Assembly (NCBI GenBank): GCA_017515125.1
Contig: JAFWHP010000028.1
Location: 1-22,278 of the forward strand
Direction of reading: 5' to 3'
Origin: Candidatus Saccharimonadota bacterium
Lineage (GTDB): Bacteria; Patescibacteriota; Saccharimonadia; Saccharimonadales; Saccharimonadaceae
DNA length: 22,278 nt
The position numbers were made by a program, and so were the translations under genes. Below, piece after piece: positions 7,251 through 12,842 of the stretch; position 1 is the first letter of the stretch; every line of letters begins with the position of its first letter. The notes beneath the pieces were generated by a model that was given only the letters and a program-made list of their open reading frames with translations, did not search any database and was not told where the DNA came from.

Positions 7251-8450
7251 CTAACGGTTGCGAGCAGAGATTGTTTTTAGCTGTTCCGCTTTGCCTTCGC
7301 GCTCGAGTTGGCTTAAGGATTTTATTGTTTCGATTAGTCCCTTGTATTTGGGATCCTGACGACAGTAAACGTCGGAGACGATATTGTATATTCTCATTCT
7401 TAATGCACCCATCCGGTGAACCTTTTCTTGGTGAGGCAGGTCGGAATTCCAAATGTCATTAATCTTTTTCTGTAACTCTTTTCTCTTCCCCCGCGCAGCC
7501 ACAACTGCCTTATCGTCATCCGAAAGGACGCCGTTTTTCGAGAAACGCCCCATTCTGCTAATCTCGAGAGGGCACTGATCAGCTGCGCGAGCGAGGGCGG
7601 GGCAGAGTTTTTTGTCGATATATTGCAGTTTAGTTCTAGCCTCATCAATGATCATATTGTCTCTGCCGTTTAGGTCCGGAAGCATGGCAAGGGAGAGCTT
7701 AGTTTGCTCGAAAATTTCCGAAATAACCATGAAACGCGCTTTGCTGTTAAAACGCCTCAGGTATTTTCTCGCATCTTCCAATCTATCTTCTTTCGGATTT
7801 CCTTGAGCATCTCTAGTTAAATAATCGTAGTGATGCTTATAGTTTCTCGCGGTTTCCTCATCTATATTCATAGTAATGCAATAATGCGGGACGTTAGATA
7901 TATGTGGAAGAAGAGTGCCATCTTTTAGGTAAGCGTAGTCTAGCTCGGAAAAGCCAAAAGGGAGTTCTATATTATCTTTGTTAGTTGTTTTAAGGATTTT
8001 CTCCCTGAACTTCGTATCGTCCAGAGTAATGTCGAAGCCCATGAAAGTTTCGTTCTCGCCATCCGGATCACTTATGCATACTGCGCTATCTATACGGTTG
8101 ACAACATCATCATAATCTACCCCATTGACGCCAGCGGCGTAGACTGGAGATACATTAAATGCTGCCCGACCAGTAAGACCAGGAACATTGCCTAACCACT
8201 GGTCGTCTACAAAACCATGCGTGGCAATTTTTTCGAATTGCCGGGCATTAAAACTTTTTGGACTAAAATCCTTTCTTCTTTCGATCAGGTATCGCTTGTC
8301 CCGCTCAACCTGATTGTTGTTGCGCACAGCTTTAAAATCGTCAAGTGACATTCTCTTCTTTACGAGCGCGGCATGACCGAGCTTCTGCAACGTATCGTCC
8401 TTGGATTGGTCTGCATTTTTGTTTTCTTGATTATTATTTATTTTTTCCAT
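7251..8450 (-). CDS. Hypothetical protein, 399 aa; possible CPR-specific family
   Basis: I do not recognise a named family. The protein is soluble: no signal peptide or membrane segment. Its N-terminus is Asn/Gln/Lys-rich and disordered-looking. A central part holds FMGFDITLDD, a nearby lysine and PHISNVPHYCITMNI; the C-terminal half is helical and charged. The 'gFDiTxD ... K ... G ... Y ... nvPhyci' pattern reminds me of hypothetical proteins common in Patescibacteria, with a loose resemblance to a PD-(D/E)XK nuclease core; that is weak inference. The start is fixed by AGGAGA six bases before the ATG and an extended -10 box at 8468-8473. Transcribed toward dnaE. Confidence 0.8.
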   Translation of the reverse strand: MEKINNNQENKNADQSKDDTLQKLGHAALVKKRMSLDDFKAVRNNNQVERDKRYLIERRKDFSPKSFNARQFEKIATHGFVDDQWLGNVPGLTGRAAFNVSPVYAAGVNGVDYDDVVNRIDSAVCISDPDGENETFMGFDITLDDTKFREKILKTTNKDNIELPFGFSELDYAYLKDGTLLPHISNVPHYCITMNIDEETARNYKHHYDYLTRDAQGNPKEDRLEDARKYLRRFNSKARFMVISEIFEQTKLSLAMLPDLNGRDNMIIDEARTKLQYIDKKLCPALARAADQCPLEISRMGRFSKNGVLSDDDKAVVAARGKRKELQKKINDIWNSDLPHQEKVHRMGALRMRIYNIVSDVYCRQDPKYKGLIETIKSLSQLEREGKAEQLKTISARNR

Positions 8451-8467
8451 TATAATCTCCTATCATC

Positions 8468-8476
8468 ATTATAGCA
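8468..8476 (-). promoter_or_regulatory. Extended -10 promoter of the 399-aa gene
   Basis: Minus-strand TGCTATAAT (TATAAT at 8473-8468), lying immediately after the T-run of the upstream terminator. No -35, since that DNA is the terminator stem. Expected +1 near 8461, followed by AGGAGA. Confidence 0.6.
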
Positions 8477-8477
8477 T

Positions 8478-8501
8478 AAAAAAGCCTCTCCGGAGAGAGG
8501 C
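8478..8501 (-). terminator. Rho-independent terminator after the 108-aa gene
   Basis: A 7-bp GC-rich stem (8501-8495 with 8490-8484), 4-nt loop, then TTTTTT on the minus strand. It lies 13 bp after the stop of the 108-aa gene and confirms the minus-strand reading there. Confidence 0.85.
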
Positions 8502-8514
8502 GAGGCCAGTAGTG

Positions 8515-8841
8515 TCAGGCAGGGGCATAAAACCCCTCTTTGTCTTTGATGCGGTGGTCGAAGAAGAATTTAATTATAGCGTTCTTCATCGAGTCGCTAG
8601 TGAAATGTGTCAAGGTTGGGTTGAGAAGCATTGCGAGTACGCCATGATGATATTTCGTAAAGTCGGCGACGACTGCGCCGTTGGTACTTTCTTGCAAAAG
8701 AGAGACAAACCCTTCCATTTCTCTTTTGCAAACCCTGAAGTACTTCGGGTTGAAGAGAAAGATGGTCAGGTTTTCGCTGACTTCCTCGACTCGGAAGTCA
8801 CTTCTCCCCTCCAACTTATACTCCTTATATTCCTTTATCAT
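8515..8841 (-). CDS. Hypothetical protein, 108 aa
   Basis: No family recognised. The product (MIKEYKEYKLEGRSDF...) has mixed charge, Phe-rich patches (TIFLFNPKYF, AIIKFFFDHR) and no membrane helix or signal peptide. The frame extends upstream to 8892, but ATG 8841 is chosen because AAGGAGG lies nine bases before it. A plus-strand frame over the same DNA (8512-8847) is rejected: it has no ribosome site, while the minus gene has a Shine-Dalgarno upstream and a terminator 13 bp downstream. It appears to be the second gene of a short transcript that starts near 9000 and first passes through a 42-codon ORF. Confidence 0.7.
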   Translation of the reverse strand: MIKEYKEYKLEGRSDFRVEEVSENLTIFLFNPKYFRVCKREMEGFVSLLQESTNGAVVADFTKYHHGVLAMLLNPTLTHFTSDSMKNAIIKFFFDHRIKDKEGFYAPA

Positions 8842-8867
8842 AAATAATGCCCTCCTTTTTTGCAGTT

Positions 8868-8996
8868 TTAGGCCTTTTCGGTCTTTTTGCAACTACAAGC
8901 TACTGGTTTTAGCGTTGAAACTATTTGAGCTTTCCGCTCATGAATAGTGTCAAAACTTAAGTGACAATGTGCCTGCCGTCCTCCTTTAAACGGCAT
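8868..8996 (-). CDS. Likely small protein or leader peptide, 42 aa
   Basis: From ATG 8996 to TAA 8868 the minus strand encodes 42 residues, starting MPFKGGRQAHCHLS and ending PVACSCKKTEKA. The start lies 10 bases after the end of a well-formed promoter (-10 at 9011-9006), so the mRNA would begin two to four bases before the ATG. The stop is 26 bp before the start of the 108-aa gene, with that gene's AAGGAGG in between. The residues H10, C11, H12, C34 and C36 could form a metal site. It may instead be an untranslated leader: a 5-bp hairpin (GCCGT/ACGGC) covers codons 1-7 and holds AAAGGAGG in its loop. No homologue recognised. Confidence 0.4.
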   Translation of the reverse strand: MPFKGGRQAHCHLSFDTIHERKAQIVSTLKPVACSCKKTEKA

Positions 8997-9005
8997 AATA
9001 GTTCT

Positions 9006-9034
9006 ATTATATCATACTTTTGCTTTTTTGTCTA
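9006..9034 (-). promoter_or_regulatory. Promoter of the 42-aa / 108-aa transcript
   Basis: Minus-strand TAGACA (9034-9029), 17-bp spacer, TATAAT (9011-9006) with extended -10 TG. It runs away from the smpB promoter 70 bp to the right. Confidence 0.75.
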
Positions 9035-9080
9035 GATACTTGTTAAAAAAGTTGCTAGGTAGGGGACTTGGGGTTTAGTA

Positions 9081-9089
9081 TGATATAAT
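9081..9089 (+). promoter_or_regulatory. Extended -10 promoter of smpB, leaderless arrangement
   Basis: TGATATAAT (TATAAT at 9084-9089) followed by AGAGGT and the ATG at 9096, so +1 should coincide with the start codon. AGAGGT touches the ATG and so cannot act as a Shine-Dalgarno. Confidence 0.65.
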
Positions 9090-9095
9090 AGAGGT

Positions 9096-9512
9096 ATGAA
9101 AAAGAAGCAAGTATCAGATATGGTGACAGTAAATCGACGAGCGAAGTTCGACTACATTCTGGGCGACGAATTGACCTGCGGGATGGCTTTGGCGGGACCA
9201 GAGGTACGACAAATACGGGATCATCATGTGCAGTTGAAGGGATCTTTTGTGACCCTGAGAGAGGGAGAGTTGTGGTTAAATAATCTGACGCTTGGGGCAG
9301 ATACGGCGAGAAACATAAAACTACTCGCGACACGAAAACAGATTGCGGGGCTAGAGCGCGAGAAAGTAGCGGGTTCGACAATCGTACCAGTAAGGCTGCT
9401 CGGAGGTTCGCGGCATATCAAACTGGTAATTGCGGTAGGACGTGGTAAGAAGAAATATGATAAACGAGAAACGATCAAGAAGCGAGATATTGAGCGGGGG
9501 AGATATGCTTAG
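9096..9512 (+). CDS. smpB: SsrA-binding protein SmpB (short C-terminal tail)
   Basis: Binds tmRNA and takes it to stalled ribosomes in trans-translation. The 138-aa protein has the family's N-terminal signature (VNRRAKFDYILGDELTCGMALAGPEVRQIR), an oligonucleotide-binding-like core (LKGSFVTLREGELWLNNLTLG) and GRGKKKYDKRETIKKRD near the end. Two departures stand out. The usual ISPYxxGN loop is replaced by a shorter GADTARNIKLLATR. The tail after KKRD is only IERGRYA, lacking the longer basic helix that normally enters the mRNA channel. The gene is probably leaderless. The exonuclease III gene follows after 52 bp, likely on the same transcript. No tmRNA gene was seen in this window. Confidence 0.9.
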   Translation: MKKKQVSDMVTVNRRAKFDYILGDELTCGMALAGPEVRQIRDHHVQLKGSFVTLREGELWLNNLTLGADTARNIKLLATRKQIAGLEREKVAGSTIVPVRLLGGSRHIKLVIAVGRGKKKYDKRETIKKRDIERGRYA

Positions 9513-9564
9513 AGATTCATTGGTTTTTAGGGAATGGTCTGTAGATTCGGAAAGGTAGGTGGAG

Positions 9565-10347
9565 ATGCTTAAGATTTTTTCGTGGAATGTGAATGGTCTC
9601 CGGGCAGTAATACGGAAAGGGGCCTTACAAAAGTTTGTCGAGCAATATACGCCGGATATTCTGTGCCTGCAGGAAACAAAAGCGAAACAAGGTCAGGCAG
9701 AGGTAGATTTGCCAGAATACGAAGAACTCTGGAATTCGGCAGAGCGACCGGGGTATGCCGGGACGGCGATTTTTACTCGAATAAAACCGCTATCGGTAAA
9801 GTATGATTTGCCCTCTGAGGTCGAGATGGTAGATGGATATGGGGACCCTTTGAGTGAGGGGAGAGTTTTAACGGCGGAGTTTCCTGAGTTTTTCCTTGTT
9901 AATGTATATACGCCTAATTCTAAATCGAGGCTAGAAAGATTGTCGCTTCGCGCCGAGAAATGGGATGCGGAGTTTTTGAAATACTTGAAAATGCTAGAGG
10001 TAGCAAAACCGGTAGTGGTTTGCGGGGATTTTAACGCGGCACATGAGGAGATTGACCTGGCGCGGCCTGCATCCAACCACCATTCGGCAGGGTTTACGGA
10101 TGAGGAACGGCAGGGAATTACAAATTTAGTGTCCGCTGGATTCGTGGACACTTTTCGGGCTTTACACCCAGAGGAGGTGCGATACACTTGGTGGTCGCAT
10201 TGGGGCCAAGCGCGAGCAAATAATGTTGGGTGGAGGATTGATTATTTCTTTGTATCTTCTAGGTTATTACCGCGGGTTGTTGAGGCGGAAATATACGAGA
10301 GTGTTTTAGGATCAGATCATTGCCCGATAAGCATCGGGATTGAGTAG
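9565..10347 (+). CDS. xth: Exodeoxyribonuclease III / AP endonuclease
   Basis: Cuts DNA at abasic sites and degrades 3' ends in base excision repair. The 260-aa protein shows the full exonuclease-endonuclease-phosphatase active site: WNVNGLRA near the start, LQETKA (Glu about 37), VNVYTPNS, GDFNAAHEEID, WRIDYFFVS and a terminal GSDHCPI with the catalytic histidine. The frame could start at GTG 9559, but ATG 9565 gives the normal MLKIFSWNVNG start and a better distance to AAAGG (9551-9555). It follows smpB without its own promoter, so it is probably cotranscribed. Downstream, a short palindromic repeat (10438-10484) precedes the next promoter. Confidence 0.95.
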   Translation: MLKIFSWNVNGLRAVIRKGALQKFVEQYTPDILCLQETKAKQGQAEVDLPEYEELWNSAERPGYAGTAIFTRIKPLSVKYDLPSEVEMVDGYGDPLSEGRVLTAEFPEFFLVNVYTPNSKSRLERLSLRAEKWDAEFLKYLKMLEVAKPVVVCGDFNAAHEEIDLARPASNHHSAGFTDEERQGITNLVSAGFVDTFRALHPEEVRYTWWSHWGQARANNVGWRIDYFFVSSRLLPRVVEAEIYESVLGSDHCPISIGIE

Positions 10348-10437
10348 GATCATTCTACTTTCTGTTGATGTAAAATTGGTTTTGCTTAGTTTTAGCAATT
10401 GGATTTGGGTCGAATTATTAAGAGACTTTCGAAGGCT

Positions 10438-10484
10438 TTGTTGCATAATTCGCAGTATTTCGGGAGCTACGAATTATGTAACAA
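10438..10484. repeat. MITE/REP-like palindromic element, short copy (47 bp)
   Basis: Inverted ends TTGTTGCATAATTCG and CGAATTATGTAACAA (one mismatch) enclose CAGTATTTCGGGAGCTA. It is the minimal version of the element seen at 15116-15322 and 22143-22278. Flanking TTTCGAA sequences lengthen the palindrome, so the RNA could fold into a long hairpin between xth and the next gene. Confidence 0.8.
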
Positions 10485-10532
10485 GGCCCTTTCGAAATGC
10501 TTACCCACTTCACGATTAAATGTCGTTTCGTC

Positions 10533-10541
10533 TGATATAAT
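10533..10541 (+). promoter_or_regulatory. Extended -10 promoter of the NnrD-like gene
   Basis: TGATATAAT (TATAAT at 10536-10541) with no clear -35; expected +1 near 10548, giving a leader of about 27 bases that contains CGGAG before the GTG start. Confidence 0.6.
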
Positions 10542-10574
10542 GGGAGTAGAAGATTATTAATAACGGAGCGTTTA

Positions 10575-11354
10575 GTGGAGTATTTTGAGAAACTAGAGAA
10601 GAATCCGTACGAGGATTTGAGATGGAACATTCCGGAGCGGAAGCAGGGAACGGTTAACATAATCGGCGGGAATGCGCAGAGGTTTCGGGATGAGGTGAAG
10701 ATCGCAGAGTTTTTGGAGCGGGAATACCCGGTTGAGATGGCGCGGTTGGTTTTGCCAGAGGCTTTGCGCGGGAAACTGCCGGAGCTGCCGAATATTTCTT
10801 TTTTGCCAGCGACAGAGTCTGGGGGGTTCGGCGAGAGTCAGGAGCTGGTTGACGTATTCGGAATGGGGGATTTTAATCTGATTTTAGGGGATTTGTCGCG
10901 GAATAGTGTGACCGGGAAGGCGGTAGCGAGCGCGTGTATTTCTTCCGAAAAAATGACCCTGGTTACACGAGATGCGATTGATTTACTGGCAGAGAATCGG
11001 CCGGAGAGGTGGCTGATGAATGAAAATTTGATTCTGATGGGGTCGGTAATGCAACTAATGAAACTGCTGCGAGCGGTGTACTATCCGAAAATGTTGCTGG
11101 CGTCACAGTCTTTAGTGCAGGTATCCGAAGTACTACATAAGTTTACTTTGAGCTATCCAATTGCGATAGTGACCTTGCATAATGGGCAGATTTTGGTCGC
11201 AAAAGACGGGATGGTTAAAGCAGTAGAGCTTGCTAAATCAGGATATATGCCGATAATGTTTTGGGGTGGAGAATTAGCGGCAAAAATCGTCGCCATGAAT
11301 CTATTTAATCCGAGTCAGTTTATTCCGGCGACGGTGTGTGGGATTTGGGGATAA
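10575..11354 (+). CDS. NnrD-like (YjeF C-terminal, ribokinase-fold) protein, degenerate
   Basis: The 259-aa protein seems related to ADP-dependent NAD(P)H-hydrate dehydratases: NIIGGNAQRFRDEVKIAEFL resembles their nucleotide-binding start, and TVNIIGG...LGDLSRNSVTGK and ILVAKDGMVKAVELAKSGYMP follow the ribokinase-like order. However, the family's GTGDVLAG-type catalytic segment near the C-terminus is not recognisable, so it may be a diverged or non-catalytic member. The start is GTG 10575, with GGAG six bases upstream and a -10 box at 10536-10541; the first residues are MEYFEKLEKNPYEDLRW. It converges on metK, with a GC-rich inverted repeat in between. Confidence 0.55.
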   Translation: MEYFEKLEKNPYEDLRWNIPERKQGTVNIIGGNAQRFRDEVKIAEFLEREYPVEMARLVLPEALRGKLPELPNISFLPATESGGFGESQELVDVFGMGDFNLILGDLSRNSVTGKAVASACISSEKMTLVTRDAIDLLAENRPERWLMNENLILMGSVMQLMKLLRAVYYPKMLLASQSLVQVSEVLHKFTLSYPIAIVTLHNGQILVAKDGMVKAVELAKSGYMPIMFWGGELAAKIVAMNLFNPSQFIPATVCGIWG

Positions 11355-11365
11355 TGATTTATCTT

Positions 11366-11400
11366 AGGCGGATCCTGTCGGACCCGCCAGGTCCGCCGCG
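11366..11400. repeat. GC-rich inverted repeat between convergent genes
   Basis: GGCGGATCC and GGACCCGCC around TGTC, followed by GGTCCGCC, give two mutually exclusive stems. The 9-bp stem is perfect (with one G-U) on the minus strand, so it could stop or protect metK mRNA; no T-run follows. Confidence 0.4.
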
Positions 11401-11417
11401 CTCACACATGCTGAATA

Positions 11418-12461
11418 TTATTTATCCCAGTCGAAACCTTCGCCGTAGTGGCCGTAGCGGGCGGTTTTTTCGTAGATTGGGCGCTTTAAGTCGAGGAATT
11501 TAATAATACCATTCGGAGTGAGGTCGTAGCCTGTGATTTCTTCGGGTCTACCGTCTATGATGACGGTTTTCTCGAGAGGCTCAGCATAACCGATAGCGTA
11601 GGCGAGGCGAACAAGGACTTCTTTCGCGTGGCGTTTTCTCAGATAATCGACGGCGATTTTGCGCGCCATGTAAGCGGCGGAGCGGTCAACCTTTGAAGGA
11701 TCTTTGCCAGAGTAGCAACCGCCGCCGATAGCGACGCGAGGGCCGTAGTTGTCGACGATTAGTTTACGACCAGTAAGGCCAGTATCAGCATCAAAGCCGC
11801 CTTGACTCCAGTCGCCGGCGGGGTTGATGTGGAGCTTGATAGAGGACTCCGAATCATCTTCCTCGGACACACTCGAGGCCGTTCGGCCAAGCTTACGGTC
11901 CTCGGAAGACGATTTCGAAATCCCCTGAAGACGATTCTCCTCGATGAACTCACGGACGAGTTGTTCGAGTTCTGGTTTTTTGACATTTTGGAAACTCGCT
12001 ACAATAGAGCTAATGGAGCCATCTGGAGCGATAGTGATCTGAGTCTTGCCGTCATAAGGATACTTATCGTAGATATATTGATTGAGGCGGCGGGCGAGGA
12101 CTACTTCTCTTGGTAGCATCTCGGGGGTTTCGTCGCAGGCGTAGCCAATCATAATACCCTGATCGCCGGCGCCGCCGGTGTCGACACCTTGGGCGATTTC
12201 GGGGGATTGTTTGACGATTTTGGTATGAACCTCGAGGTCGTCGCCGGCTATGCGCTTGACGATTTGCTCGATGTTAATATCCTCGGCGGTACTGGTTATT
12301 TCGCCAGTGACAAAAACCACGCCATGACCGCCACAGACTTCGGCAGCAACCCGCGCGTTCGGATCCTTTTCTAGAAACGCATCCAAAATCGCATCACTGA
12401 TTTGGTCGCATAGTTTGTCTGGGTGTTTCGGAGAAACGCTCTCCGCAGTTTTGTAGAACAT
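11418..12461 (-). CDS. metK: S-adenosylmethionine synthetase
   Basis: Makes SAM from ATP and methionine. The 347-aa product is somewhat shorter than typical MetK but keeps the signatures: HPDKLCDQISDAILD at the N-terminus, GAGDQGIMIGYA (97-108) and GGGCYSGKDPSKVDRSAAY (about 247-265), plus TGLTGRKLIVDNYG. Residues ~181-207 form a Ser/Glu/Asp-rich insertion (SKSSSEDRKLGRTASSVSEE) that looks disordered. AGAAAGGAAAG serves as ribosome site. Expression is likely controlled by SAM itself: the leader is an S-box riboswitch whose last helix overlaps the start codon. That pairing of gene and riboswitch supports both assignments. Confidence 0.96.
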   Translation of the reverse strand: MFYKTAESVSPKHPDKLCDQISDAILDAFLEKDPNARVAAEVCGGHGVVFVTGEITSTAEDINIEQIVKRIAGDDLEVHTKIVKQSPEIAQGVDTGGAGDQGIMIGYACDETPEMLPREVVLARRLNQYIYDKYPYDGKTQITIAPDGSISSIVASFQNVKKPELEQLVREFIEENRLQGISKSSSEDRKLGRTASSVSEEDDSESSIKLHINPAGDWSQGGFDADTGLTGRKLIVDNYGPRVAIGGGCYSGKDPSKVDRSAAYMARKIAVDYLRKRHAKEVLVRLAYAIGYAEPLEKTVIIDGRPEEITGYDLTPNGIIKFLDLKRPIYEKTARYGHYGEGFDWDK

Positions 12462-12548
12462 ATCTTTCCTTTCTGGTCGGATTTACCACCTTGGCTTTGC
12501 TAGGTTGGCAGGAGGTCGACGGGCCGCTCCCTCGCTCCTTCTTGATAT
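12460..12548 (-). promoter_or_regulatory. SAM riboswitch (SAM-I / S-box type) controlling metK translation
   Basis: The minus-strand leader carries the S-box landmarks in order: AUCAAGA, GAGGGAGCGGCCC, UGCCAACC, AAGGUGGUAAAUCC, and GGAAAGAUAU at the 3' end. P1 is AUAUC (12548-12544) with GAUAU (12464-12460); P2 includes AGGAG with CUCCU; P3 is ACCU with AGGU; P4 is very short (UCC with GGA). P1's 3' strand includes the A and U of the metK start codon and lies against the AGAAAGGAAAG ribosome site. SAM binding should therefore close P1 and block translation; no terminator hairpin is present. Loops are trimmed compared with usual SAM-I examples; a SAM-I/IV variant is possible. Confidence 0.85.
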
Positions 12549-12566
12549 TAAATTGTTAATAAGATT

Positions 12567-12595
12567 ATTATACATGGTGAGGCGGGTGCGGTCAA
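12567..12595 (-). promoter_or_regulatory. metK promoter
   Basis: Minus-strand TTGACC (12595-12590), exact 17-bp spacer, TATAAT (12572-12567). Expected +1 near 12560, about a dozen bases before the riboswitch P1. Confidence 0.85.
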
Positions 12596-12605
12596 CTGCT
12601 AGAAA

Positions 12606-12632
12606 GCTACACAATTCGCGCATTTCGGGAGC
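12606..12632. repeat. Degenerate fragment of the palindromic element
   Basis: ACACAATTCGCGCATTTCGG followed by GAGCT resembles the left end of the MITE-like element (GCATAATTCGCAGTATTTCG then GGAGCT). It sits directly after the YolD-like gene. AAAGCT/AGCTTT around it could form a weak hairpin at the end of that transcript. Confidence 0.45.
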
Positions 12633-12638
12633 TTTTCG

Positions 12639-12842
12639 CTATCGCGCGAGTTCGTCATCCGAATTTGGTTCGATAATGCGACGAGAGCGGAGCTCGGCAA
12701 AATATGCCGTGCGGCGGATGGCGGTATCGTGACCATGAAGCGCAGCGTAGGGCGCAAACTGGGCAGCGCGCATCTCTTTCGACATGCGAGGATGGCGTTT
12801 TGGTTCGTAATGCGGATGATTAATGATTGCGTCGTATTTCAT
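12639..12842 (-). CDS. YolD-like small protein, partner of the Y-family polymerase
   Basis: A 67-aa basic protein. KRHPRMSKEMRAAQFAPYAALHGHDTAIRRTA matches the core of short YolD-type proteins (RPRMSxxDRAAQFxPFAALTGYDxAIxETA) that are encoded beside Y-family polymerases in Firmicutes. The ATG overlaps the stop of the polymerase gene in an ATGA junction, so the two are translationally coupled. Its molecular role is not established; it is presumed to assist or regulate the polymerase in damage tolerance. Confidence 0.8.
   Translation of the reverse strand: MKYDAIINHPHYEPKRHPRMSKEMRAAQFAPYAALHGHDTAIRRTAYFAELRSRRIIEPNSDDELAR

Noticed and set aside
8512..8847. A 111-codon plus-strand frame over the 108-aa gene
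   Set aside because: No ribosome site or promoter; the minus-strand gene has AAGGAGG before it and a terminator 13 bp after its stop.
9693..10187. A 164-codon minus-strand frame
   Set aside because: Antisense of the exonuclease III gene, whose active-site motifs are intact on the plus strand.
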